Of a stretch of DNA of 64,000 nucleotides, positions 47,602 to 55,987 are shown in pieces; position 1 is the stretch's first letter, and every line of letters starts with the position of its first letter. Position numbers and translations under genes: made by a program. Below the pieces are notes generated by a model. The model did no database searches and had not been told where the DNA came from. It saw nothing but the letters and a program-made list of their open reading frames with translations. Source of the DNA: Bradyrhizobium nitroreducens (GTDB lineage: Bacteria > Pseudomonadota > Alphaproteobacteria > Rhizobiales > Xanthobacteraceae); NCBI RefSeq assembly GCF_002776695.1, contig NZ_LFJC01000003.1, positions 3,763,026-3,827,025 on the forward strand, given 5' to 3'.

Positions 47602-47997
47602 TTACCTCAAATACCCCGCCACCATCCTCGTCGTCTCGTCCGCCAGCGTCCGAACCATCTTCTCCGACAGCATCTCGGCGCCGTGCAGCACCGTGTTGTA
47701 CGCGATCGCTTCGATCGCGCTGACGCAGATGAAGGTTGCGGCGTCGAGGTCGACCTTGCGCATCTCCTTGCGGCGGCTTTCGAGATAGGTGCGCACCAGC
47801 GTCTGGATCTCTCGGTTGTAGGCTTCGACGTCTTTGAGCTGGCCGGTGCGCCGGATCTGCTCGGCGAGCACCCGATGCAGTTTCGGATTGATGCGGTGGG
47901 CTTCGATCGCGACGGTCACGAGTCTGCGCAGGGCTTTCTCGATCGGGAGGTCCGCGACCTCCGCGTGCGCTGAGCGGACGATCCCGATGATCTCAGA
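47602..47997 (-). pseudogene. Truncated tetR duplicate lacking the DNA-binding domain
   Basis: The C-terminal 105 residues match the intact TetR at 50047-50670 with only eight differences, and similarity continues upstream to SEIIGIVRSAHAEVADLP, equal to EEIMGIVRAALAEVADLP of the intact copy. It then stops abruptly near 47997. The helix-turn-helix is missing. The frame stays open to about 48078 but has no start codon there, and only a GTG at 47919 inside the domain. Similarity begins exactly at the stop codon at the other end. Probably a non-functional duplicate. Confidence 0.88.
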
Positions 47998-48196
47998 GCG
48001 TGCGACGAAGCCGCTACTCTGGGGCTGAACAAAGCCGCCTCCGCGAACGCCGAAGCCAGTTCGCGGTGACCAGCGGATTCACTAGCCGAAGCAGCGCGCC
48101 ATCCGGGTCTTCGGAGTTCATCGCAGATGATGGCCGCGACTATCGCGGCCAATCGGTTCGCACCGCATTGGAGAACCGAGACTCAGGTTGCCGGCC

Positions 48197-48619
48197 TTAC
48201 GGGCAGGGATGCCGCAGGCCATCATAGCCGAGATAGGTGCCGGAATACGGGTCATAGGACCTGAAGCGTTGGGCGCAATAGCCCACCGCGTCGCCAATAT
48301 AGGGAGGCGGAGCGACATAGACCGGCCCGTAATAGCCGGGATAGCCGGGGCCGTAGCCGTAATACCCATAGGGTCGCGTTGCGCCAATGATCGCTCCGCC
48401 GATCAGGGCGCCGGCGATGCCTGCACCAATTCCAATTCCTGCACCGCCACGATAGCCGCCGTGCCAGCCGCGGCGATATTGCACGGTCTCGACCGATGGC
48501 GCCACCGCGCTACGCAGCATTAGCGGGGACGTTAGTGGCGCCGCAGTGACGGGCGCGGCGAGCCACGGCGTGGTGGCGACGACGAGCGCAACAAGCATAG
48601 TCCTGGACGACTTGTTCAT
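48197..48619 (-). CDS. BA14K-family exported protein
   Basis: A 140-aa protein with a signal peptide (about residues 1-27), a Gly/Tyr/Pro-rich middle (GIGIGAGIAGALIGGAIIGA may insert in a membrane) and the BA14K end YCAQRFRSYDPYSGTYLGYDG. Members are rhizobial/Brucella cell-surface proteins, one an immunoreactive antigen. GGAG at 9 bases supports the ATG at 48619. Confidence 0.88.
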   Translation of the reverse strand: MNKSSRTMLVALVVATTPWLAAPVTAAPLTSPLMLRSAVAPSVETVQYRRGWHGGYRGGAGIGIGAGIAGALIGGAIIGATRPYGYYGYGPGYPGYYGPVYVAPPPYIGDAVGYCAQRFRSYDPYSGTYLGYDGLRHPCP

Positions 48620-48903
48620 GACAGCATCTCCAATGCGTTTTTGGGTAGCGCGGCCGTCTGCGGCGGCATCTTCGAAAAGGATCGACCAATAATGGTCCAG
48701 GAAGGCTGACTTGAATTGATCTGGCGCAACGTGGGCGCGCATCGATCGGACAAACTTGATCTTGTTCATTGGAGACATCTGCGCCTTGCGCGCGAACCAA
48801 TGGCCGATCTTTCCTCATATCCGCAGTCGCGCACGCGTGTCGGCTGGTCTTCTCAGATTGTTGGTGGGCTGATCTGCCTGGCGGCCATCCGCCGAAGGTC
48901 GAT

Positions 48904-49779
48904 CTAAGACGTGACGAAAACTTCTACGGACATCCCGGCGAAGGCGCCGGTGCTGCCGACGAAACTGCCGGACACCGGGATCGTCTGCCGGATGTCGCGC
49001 GCGAGCGCGACCGGGATCAGATTGAAGCCGCCGAGGCTGCGGTTGGTCGGGTCGAATGTGATCCAGCCGGCTCCAGGTACGAAGACCTCCGCCCACGCAT
49101 GGGTTGATCCCGCACCGCTCGACCCGATGCTGCGTTGGTCTGGATTGTAAAGATAGCCGGACACGATTCTGGCTCCGAATCCGAGCATGCGCGCGGCCTC
49201 GGTGAACAGCACGGCGAAATCCCGGCATGATCCCCAGCCACGATTCAGGGTTTCCACCGGCGTTTGGGTGCCCTCGTCCTCACGGCTCTGATACCGGACA
49301 GCTTCGGAAACGCCGACGCTGAGGTCTTTTAGCAGTGACAGCGTGTCAGTCCGACTTCCTCGAACGAACATTTGCGCCCAGTTTCGCAGGACTCCCGCCG
49401 AGTCCGAGAACTGGGGGAGGGCCAGGGCGCCGAGATCGGTCCAGTCGTCGTCGGAATAGCGGAAGGGGTAAGACATGGCCGAGACCGCGATATCGAACAC
49501 TGGCCACGCGACGGCGTCGAGCTGAAGCTCCGCGACGCTGGCGATCGCCAGAGTGGAGGCCGTCATCTGAAACGTGGCCGTCGCGATTGCATTGCCGAAC
49601 ACATCGTGCGCCCAGGTCAAGGCCGCGGGCGGGGTGACCGTGATATTGCTCGAAATCAAGCGAAGCTCGCGGCTTTCGCGCGGACGAAGCATCAGGCGGT
49701 GCGGCAACAGGCGCACGGGCTCGTTGAATCGATACGTCGTCGTGTGCAGAACCTTCAGTGTTGTCAACGAAAGCTCCAT
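48904..49779 (-). CDS. Transglutaminase-like cysteine protease family protein
   Basis: A 291-aa protein with an N-terminal beta-rich domain (LHTTTYRFNEPVRLLPHRL) and a transglutaminase core. The triad is Cys185 (GWGSCRDFA), His227 (STHAWAEV) and Asp243 (TFDPTN). Bacterial members hydrolyse or cross-link amide bonds, often in the cytoplasm; the substrate is unknown. The start at 49779 fits the family, though its ribosome-binding site is weak; the extension to 49947 looks unlike protein. Confidence 0.9.
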   Translation of the reverse strand: MELSLTTLKVLHTTTYRFNEPVRLLPHRLMLRPRESRELRLISSNITVTPPAALTWAHDVFGNAIATATFQMTASTLAIASVAELQLDAVAWPVFDIAVSAMSYPFRYSDDDWTDLGALALPQFSDSAGVLRNWAQMFVRGSRTDTLSLLKDLSVGVSEAVRYQSREDEGTQTPVETLNRGWGSCRDFAVLFTEAARMLGFGARIVSGYLYNPDQRSIGSSGAGSTHAWAEVFVPGAGWITFDPTNRSLGGFNLIPVALARDIRQTIPVSGSFVGSTGAFAGMSVEVFVTS

Positions 49780-50046
49780 CGGCGGCGACGTCGGATCAGG
49801 ACCCTCGTCCGTGGCCAGCGCGGGAAGTATGGCGAGTTGGACGTGCCCATGCAAATGTGTGGACGTCGTGTCGGCGCGCCGATCCTGGGTGGTCGAGGCG
49901 GCCGGGAGGAACGCTCCATGACAAGACGGCCACCGCTTCCCAAGCATTTGAGCCGCCCCCGGGCGATCGCCATCGGACGGCAGATTCGGGAGCCTCGAGA
50001 GTGTCGGCTTCGCTAGCAGTACATCTGCCGACGCATCGACCGAGAC

Positions 50047-50670
50047 CTACCTCAAATACCCCACCACCAACCGCGTCGTCTCGTCCGCCAGCGTCCGTAC
50101 CATCTTCTCCGACAGCATCTCGGCGCCGTGCAGCACGGTGTTGTGCGCGATCGCTTCGATCGCGCTGACGCAGATGAAGGTTGCGACATCGAGGTCGACC
50201 TTGCGCATCTCCTTGCGGCGGCTTTCGAGATAGGCGCGCACGAGGGTCTGGATCTCGCGGTTGTAGGCTTCGACATCCCTGAGCTGGCCGGTGCGCGGGA
50301 TCTGCTCGGCGAGCACGCGATGCAGTTTCGGATTGATGCGGTGGGCGTCGATCGCGACGGTGACGAGTTTTCGCACCGCCTTGTCGATCGGCAGGTCCGC
50401 GACCTCCGCGAGCGCGGCGCGGACGATGCCCATGATCTCCTCGTTGTGGCGGTCGATCACGGCGGCGACGAGCGCTTCCTTGCTCGGGAAGTATTGATAG
50501 AGCGAGCCGACGCTGACGCCGGCGACTTCCGCGATCCGGTTGGTGCTGGCCTTCTCGAAACCATCGCGGACCAGAATGCGAGCGGTCGCCTCGACCAGCG
50601 CGTCGACGGTGGCGCGGGAGCGCTCCTGGGAAGCATTTTTGCGAGGTTTTGTCGGCGGTTGGCGAGCCAC
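50047..50670 (-). CDS. TetR-family transcriptional regulator
   Basis: A 207-aa repressor. Residues 17-67 form the TetR helix-turn-helix (ATARILVRDGFEKASTNRIA, then GVSVGSLYQYFPSKEALVAA). The C-terminal ligand domain is duplicated at 47602-47997. The start is GTG at 50670. It is divergent from the lipase-like gene at 50791, its likely target. Ligand unknown. Confidence 0.92.
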   Translation of the reverse strand: MARQPPTKPRKNASQERSRATVDALVEATARILVRDGFEKASTNRIAEVAGVSVGSLYQYFPSKEALVAAVIDRHNEEIMGIVRAALAEVADLPIDKAVRKLVTVAIDAHRINPKLHRVLAEQIPRTGQLRDVEAYNREIQTLVRAYLESRRKEMRKVDLDVATFICVSAIEAIAHNTVLHGAEMLSEKMVRTLADETTRLVVGYLR

Positions 50671-50790
50671 GATGTTGTGATCCGAATGCGAGTATGAAAA
50701 GCGAGCGAATGCTCACATTATATCGGCGGGTGGCGGTGGGTCGGCAAGCCCGTTGTCGCCGTGTCGAAACAGCCATGTGGGGATGTGGCC

Positions 50791-51765
50791 ATGAGCGTCG
50801 CCAGACTAGTGTCGGCCTTGCAGTTCTGCCCCGGCGGTTGCCTGTCCAGTCCGCCGGCCCGGCGCGATCCGGCCCCAAGCCTGCAGAGCCGCGCCTTCAA
50901 CATGGTGCTCTCCCTGCTGCCCCACAAGAAGCAGCTGGCATCAGCCGAAGCGGTGCACGCGCATGTGCAGAAGCTCGCACTTAAGCCTGTCACCTTCGAG
51001 CCGACGGGGCTCGGCCGCGGTGTCGAGGCGACGCTGACGAAGATGGGCGGATGGCCGGTCTATTACACCGCGCCGTCCTCGGGCCATGAGGGCTGCAACT
51101 TCGTCATGTTCCTGCATGGCGGCGGCTACATCAACGAGATCGTGCCGGCGCATTGGCGCTTTGTCGGCGAGATGACGCGCAAGGCGAACGTCGTCTGTGT
51201 CGTGCCGATCTATCCGCTGGCGCCGCGCGCCACCGCGAAGGACGTGGTGCCGGCGACGGCCGAGATCTTGCGCATGCTGCTGGAGGACGCGGGGTCTGCC
51301 AAGGTGACAGTGGTCGGCAACTCCGCCGGCGCGGGGCTCGCGCTTGCCGCGTGCCAATGGCTGCGCGATCGCGGGCATCGGCAGCCGGACCGGATGGTGC
51401 TGATCTCGCCCGCCGCCGATGCCTCGGTCAGCCGTCCCGAGCAGATCGAGATCGCCAAGCGCGATCCGCTCCAGGACATTCCGGGGATCGTCGAGGCCGG
51501 GCATCTCTATGCCGGCGCGCTCGATATCGGCCATCCCTTCGTCAGCCCTCTCAACGGCGCCTTCCGCGCGCTGGCGCCGATGACGATCTTTTCGGGCACG
51601 CGCGATCTGCTCTACCCCGACAGCGTCGACCTTGCGGCGCGGGCGAGGGCGGTGGGCGTGCCGGTCGAGCTGCATCTGCTGCGTGACCAGCCGCACAATT
51701 ATGCGCTGATGCCGACGCCGGAGGGACGGCGCGCGCGGGCGATGATCTTGCAGGCGGTGGCGTGA
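50791..51765 (+). CDS. Alpha/beta hydrolase of the hormone-sensitive-lipase type
   Basis: An esterase of about 324 aa. The oxyanion motif is LHGGGYINE, the nucleophile elbow GNSAGAG, the acid in SGTRDLLYPD and the base in RDQPHNYALMP. It hydrolyses short acyl esters, probably in the cytoplasm. The start is uncertain: GTG 50761, ATG 50791 and ATG 50902 are all possible, and the conserved region begins only near VLSLLPHKK. It is divergent from the TetR gene. Confidence 0.85.
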   Translation: MSVARLVSALQFCPGGCLSSPPARRDPAPSLQSRAFNMVLSLLPHKKQLASAEAVHAHVQKLALKPVTFEPTGLGRGVEATLTKMGGWPVYYTAPSSGHEGCNFVMFLHGGGYINEIVPAHWRFVGEMTRKANVVCVVPIYPLAPRATAKDVVPATAEILRMLLEDAGSAKVTVVGNSAGAGLALAACQWLRDRGHRQPDRMVLISPAADASVSRPEQIEIAKRDPLQDIPGIVEAGHLYAGALDIGHPFVSPLNGAFRALAPMTIFSGTRDLLYPDSVDLAARARAVGVPVELHLLRDQPHNYALMPTPEGRRARAMILQAVA

Positions 51766-51899
51766 TTGAAAGAGGCGTGTGATCGTTGTCACAGGACGCG
51801 CGCCGTCTCGTCACGACTGGCGCGGTGCGGCCCGTCGGAGGCGGCCTCCGGGGCGTTTCCTCGTATCCGTAGGCTTGTATCCGTAGTCTTGCGGGGCCG

Positions 51900-52139
51900 T
51901 CAGGCGTGGCCCTTGATCTCGTAGTGGCCGGGCACGCATTTGTACCGATCCAGGCGCCAATTGGCGTGATAGATCGGATGCTCGCCCATCCATTTCGCGA
52001 GCGGTGCCTGTGCGCCGACCGCACATTGCATCATCGAAATCTCGGGCGTCATGTTGCTGTCGGTCACGATTTCCTCGACGCAACTGCCTGAGCTAGCTGC
52101 GCTAAGCCGGCAGAGCACGGCTACGACGGTCACGAACAT
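51900..52139 (-). CDS. Small exported Cys-containing protein, 79 aa
   Basis: A hydrophobic start (MFVTVVAVLCRLSAASSG) is followed by a compact domain with Cys pairs, MMQCAVGAQAPLAKWMGEHP and RYKCVPGHYEIKG. I recall similar small proteins in bradyrhizobia, all without known function. GAGG lies 8 bases before the ATG. Possibly periplasmic with a disulfide. Confidence 0.65.
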   Translation of the reverse strand: MFVTVVAVLCRLSAASSGSCVEEIVTDSNMTPEISMMQCAVGAQAPLAKWMGEHPIYHANWRLDRYKCVPGHYEIKGHA

Positions 52140-52723
52140 TCCTGTCACCTCATCGGTAGTTGCAGACCACGAAGAGGATGCAAGCGGAGTGCCAGAGCCT
52201 GTGACACGCAAACAACACGCTGGCCTGGCCGACTCGACCCAGCGTCCGAGGTCCATTTGACGATTCGGATTGTAAAAAATTTGCCCATAAACCGAAGCCG
52301 GACAAATACGGGAACCGCAGTCATACTGCTCCCGGGCGGCCGGCATGCCCCCCAACGATGCGCCTTGGCGACCACCGACCAAGCGCCTCGTCCCTCGAGA
52401 CGACCGCTTCGCGGTCTCCTCAGGCTCTCAGGATGAGGCTGGGCGGCATCGGTGCGAGCTGAAATTGGCGCAACGTAATCCGCCCTCATCCTGAGGGCCC
52501 GCCCGCGGCGGGCGTCTCGAAGGATCTGCCGCGGGTGGGACTGCCTCGCATGCAACGGGTTGCCTCGGGAGCAATAGTCCGCGCGCCGAAATAACTGCTG
52601 CCGAAGATTGCATCGCCGATCCGCTTTCATTTGCGGATGCGGCGCTGCTACATTTCGCGCGCGCCCCAATCAGCGGCGCGGCGACAAAGAAACATACCGA
52701 CAAGGGGAGGGGCCGAAAGTCCC
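52140..52723. repeat. Intergenic region with a dispersed repeat
   Basis: About 580 bases without a gene. From about 52385 to 52530 lies an inverted-repeat element: ctcaggatgagg near 52430 is the inverse of cctcatcctgag near 52486, with outer ctcgagacg/cgtctcgaag. It resembles the element at 781-930. The rest probably serves the SDR gene promoter at 52724. Confidence 0.55.
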
Positions 52724-53695
52724 ATGAAGGATTTCGCAGGAAAGATCGCGGTCATCACCGGCGGCGGCACGGGAATGGGGCGGGAGCTCGCGCGGCAGCT
52801 CGTGGCCGAGGGCTGCAACGTTGCGATGTGCGACGTCTCGGAAGCCGCGATGGCGGAGACCAAGCGGCTCTGCGAGACCGAGAAGCTGCCGCAGGGCCTG
52901 CGCGTCACGACGCATGTCGCCGACGTCGCGATCGAGGATCATCTGAAGCGTTTTCGCGACGAGCTCGCCGAGCAGCAGAAGACCGACAGGATCCATCTGC
53001 TGTTCAACAATGCCGGCATCGGCGGCGGCGGCAGCCTGTTCACCAACACGCGCGAGCAGTGGGAGCGCACCTTCAACATCTGCTGGGGCGGCGTCTATCT
53101 CGGCGTGCGCACCTTCCTGCCGATGCTGGTCGCCGCGGACGAGGCGCACATCGTCAACACCGCCAGCGTCAACGGCTTCTGGGCCTCGATCGGCATGGGG
53201 CAGGCGCACACCGCCTACAGCTCGGCCAAGTTCGCGGTGAAGGGATTCACCGAAGCGCTGATCAACGATTTGCGCCTGCACGCGCCGCACGTCAAATGCT
53301 CGGTGGTGATGCCCGGCCATATCGGCACCTCGATCGTCTCGAATTCGCGCAAGGTGCAGAGCGCCGACGGTTCGGAGCGGCTCAATCCTGACGAGGTCGC
53401 GCTGACGCGCAAGCGCATGGTCGCGGCCGGCGTGCCGGATGCCGACAAGATGTCGGACGAGGACATCCAGGCGGTGTTCGCCGAGCGCGCCCGCAGCTTC
53501 CTGGAGGATGCGCCGACAACGGCCGCGCAAGCCGCGAAGATCATTCTCGACGGAGTGAAGGCAGAGCGCTGGCGCATCCTCGTCGGCGACGACGCCAGGC
53601 GGCTCGACGAGCGCGTGCGTGCAACGCCCGAGCAGGCTTATGACCGCGCCTTCTACGAAAGTTTCACGCAGGAGGTCGGCTGGCGGCTCGGTTGA
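52724..53695 (+). CDS. Short-chain dehydrogenase/reductase
   Basis: A 323-aa NAD(P)-dependent oxidoreductase. The cofactor motif is ITGGGTGMG (residues 11-19), NNAG is at 95-98, and the catalytic Ser148, Tyr165 and Lys169 are in NTASVN and YSSAK. The C-terminal 70 residues are longer than in the simplest SDRs. Substrate unknown. AGGGGAGGGG lies upstream at a rather long spacing. Confidence 0.9.
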   Translation: MKDFAGKIAVITGGGTGMGRELARQLVAEGCNVAMCDVSEAAMAETKRLCETEKLPQGLRVTTHVADVAIEDHLKRFRDELAEQQKTDRIHLLFNNAGIGGGGSLFTNTREQWERTFNICWGGVYLGVRTFLPMLVAADEAHIVNTASVNGFWASIGMGQAHTAYSSAKFAVKGFTEALINDLRLHAPHVKCSVVMPGHIGTSIVSNSRKVQSADGSERLNPDEVALTRKRMVAAGVPDADKMSDEDIQAVFAERARSFLEDAPTTAAQAAKIILDGVKAERWRILVGDDARRLDERVRATPEQAYDRAFYESFTQEVGWRLG

Positions 53696-53753
53696 GGCGC
53701 CGCGCCGGCAGCCGTCGGCGCGCGCGCCCATGTAGGTATGATAGTCATCATGA

Positions 53754-53790
53754 CAAGAGGTGCGCGCCTGATATTGCGTGCCACCTCTTG
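53754..53790. promoter_or_regulatory. Nine-base inverted repeat between the SDR and hydrolase genes
   Basis: CAAGAGGTG (53754-53762) and CACCTCTTG (53782-53790) are perfect arms 19 bases apart, with partly complementary inner bases. There is no T tract, so it is more likely an operator or RNA hairpin than a terminator. Confidence 0.35.
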
Positions 53791-53957
53791 CCAATGTTCA
53801 GGCCCGTATGCCGAATTGGAATGTCATGCATGCGTCACGGATCATCGTTCAAGCGATGGTGATCTCAAACGCCTGTAATGCCACGCGCGACGCCTTGGTC
53901 GGGGAACTGAAATGGTTTAGTCAATCGGGAGTAACGCGAGATAGAGCGTAGCTCCCG

Positions 53958-55073
53958 ATGATACCCGCATGCCTCTCCGACGACTGGACCCTTTGCCCGG
54001 AGCGAGAGGACATCTCCGCTGAATTCACGCGGTTGCTGACCGCGGCGCAGGAGGGCGGCGCCACCATCGCCGAATGCCTGATGATCGCGCGGCATCTCGA
54101 GAGCGGCGACGACCGGTCCTGGCACCGCGAGTGGAAGCGGCTGGCGCAAGCCAACCGGCAGCGCGCCGAGGCCGCCTTCGCGGAAGGCCATCTGGCCAGC
54201 GCCCAGCGCAACTGGCTGCGCGCCATGAACTACTATGGCGCGGCGGCGATGCCGCTCGACCAGGCCGACGAGCGCCGCTGGGTCGCCGTGCTCGCGATGC
54301 AGGAATGCGCGCGCCGCTACCTGTCGGCGCGCAGTCCCGCCGGCGAGGTCGTGACGATCCCCTGGCTCGACGGACACGCGTTGCAGGGTTATTTCCTGCC
54401 GGCACCTTCGGGAGGCGTGCGGGCTCCGACCGTGATCTGTATCGGCGAGCCCGGCCACCGCAAGGAGGAGTTCCTGTACAAGCTCGTGCCGCACGCGCGC
54501 GAGCGGGGCTTCTCGATGCTGGCGCTGGACCTGTTCGGCGATCGGCGCGACGACTACATCGACGTGCTGCTCCGGCGCGGAGATCTCGAGAGCGCGATTC
54601 CCTGCGTGATGGACCATCTGGAAGCGCGCAGCGACGTCGATTTCGCGCGGGTCGGGATCATCGCCGATGGCTGGGGCTCGTCCTTCGTGGCCCGCGCAGT
54701 GCTGCAGGAGCCGCGGCTCGCCGCCGCCGTCTGCGACGGTGGCCTGTGGGACCTGCACGAGCGGGCGTTTTTTGCCAGCCGGTTCGCGCTGAGCGACGTC
54801 GGCATCGTGCCGGTGCCGCATGCGCCGCTGATGGCCTCCAGCGCCGATTGTCCGGTGCTGATCACACTCGGCGAGGACGGCTGGCTCAAGGCCGACCGGG
54901 CGCGGCAGCTCGTCCAGAGCTCCCGGCACGGCGCTTCGGATGTGATGCTGAAGGTGTTCACGGCGGCCGAGACCGGCGCGGCGCAGGCCCATGCGGACAA
55001 TCCGAGCCTCGCCAATGAGTACATCTTCGACTGGCTCGAATCGCGGCTCGGTGCCGCCGCCCGGCGGATCTGA
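53958..55073 (+). CDS. FrsA-like alpha/beta hydrolase lacking the nucleophile
   Basis: A 371-aa protein. Residues 20-125 are a helical N-terminal domain (NRQRAEAAFAEGHLASAQRNW), and the hydrolase fold follows (VICIGEPGHRKEE). At the nucleophile elbow it reads GIIADGWGSSFVARA. Aligned with GxSxGG of FrsA/DHPON-hydrolase relatives, Gly238 replaces the serine, with Asp237 beside it. The acid LGEDGWLKAD is present. It may be a pseudoenzyme or use Asp. No clear ribosome-binding site is seen before the ATG. Confidence 0.75.
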   Translation: MIPACLSDDWTLCPEREDISAEFTRLLTAAQEGGATIAECLMIARHLESGDDRSWHREWKRLAQANRQRAEAAFAEGHLASAQRNWLRAMNYYGAAAMPLDQADERRWVAVLAMQECARRYLSARSPAGEVVTIPWLDGHALQGYFLPAPSGGVRAPTVICIGEPGHRKEEFLYKLVPHARERGFSMLALDLFGDRRDDYIDVLLRRGDLESAIPCVMDHLEARSDVDFARVGIIADGWGSSFVARAVLQEPRLAAAVCDGGLWDLHERAFFASRFALSDVGIVPVPHAPLMASSADCPVLITLGEDGWLKADRARQLVQSSRHGASDVMLKVFTAAETGAAQAHADNPSLANEYIFDWLESRLGAAARRI

Positions 55074-55088
55074 GCCCCGTTCTCGGCC

Positions 55089-55565
55089 TTAGAGGTCGAG
55101 CGAGATCCGGACGCAGGCCTTCTCGAGGCGGTTCTTCAGCGTCGCCAGCTTTGCGGTGAATTCCGTCAGCTCGTCCTCGTCAAACTCCTGGAAGACGAAT
55201 TCGCGAATCGTCTTGTACTGCTCGTTGAGGCTTGCGATGTGCTTCTGCGTCTTGTCGGTCAGCGACAACCGCACTACGCGGGCGTCGGTCAGCGAGGGGC
55301 GACGGCGCAACAGCGCCTTCTTCTCGAGCAGCTTGGACTGCGTGGTGATGAAGGACGGATCCACGTGGAGCAGCTTGGAGACGACGTTGACCGGGATGCC
55401 GTCGTCCTTGTCGAGGTCGGAGATGGCCATCAGAATCAGCCATTGCGGGCCGCTGATGCCGAGCGTCTTCGCCCAGAACTGACGCAATTCCTCCAGGTGC
55501 ATGTTGATCGACGATATCTCCCAGGTGAAACGCCGGATGATATCCAGGTTGCCGATCGAGCGCAT
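55089..55565 (-). CDS. MarR-family transcriptional regulator
   Basis: A 158-aa winged-helix regulator. The recognition helix is PVNVVSKLLHVDPSFITTQSKLLEKK and the wing is RRRPSLTDARVVRLSLT. GAAGGAG precedes the ATG at 55565, overriding an in-frame start ten codons upstream. It is convergent with the hydrolase-like gene and divergent from the porin. Confidence 0.9.
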   Translation of the reverse strand: MRSIGNLDIIRRFTWEISSINMHLEELRQFWAKTLGISGPQWLILMAISDLDKDDGIPVNVVSKLLHVDPSFITTQSKLLEKKALLRRRPSLTDARVVRLSLTDKTQKHIASLNEQYKTIREFVFQEFDEDELTEFTAKLATLKNRLEKACVRISLDL

Positions 55566-55987
55566 TCGCGCTCCTTCTTTCCTCGTCGCGGACACAGCGT
55601 CACTCCCGTGGACGATAGTTCAGGCCGATGTTCGTGGAGGGCCATAGTCCACGCAAGCCTGCTCTGACGCAAGTGCAGAGCAGGCTAATTTCGTCATTAG
55701 AGATACAAAGATGATCAGCTCAAGGATTGGCCCCGCAGGCATACGGTGTGGCGCGCGGGGCACAGGTCGGCTGAAACCACAAAGCTGATCTAATAAACTA
55801 TTTTGATTAGTGAACGACGCGCTGCATATTGTTCCCCGACGGTGGGGGGTACTCGATCGTCCCGCTGCAGGTGGTTCGCTCACGTTCCTCGCGCATGGCC
55901 GAGGGTGTCCGAAAGCGACCGAGCGGAATTGAGAGATGGGGATCTGGGGGGCCTCACGGTCCGGTCTCCGCAACTTGGAGGTTTTAT
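55566..55987. other. Promoter region between marR and the porin
   Basis: 422 bases with no gene. The part at 55690-55830 is AT-rich (ctaataaactattttgattag) and suits the porin promoter. The in-frame open stretch upstream of the porin start is not coding. Confidence 0.35.
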
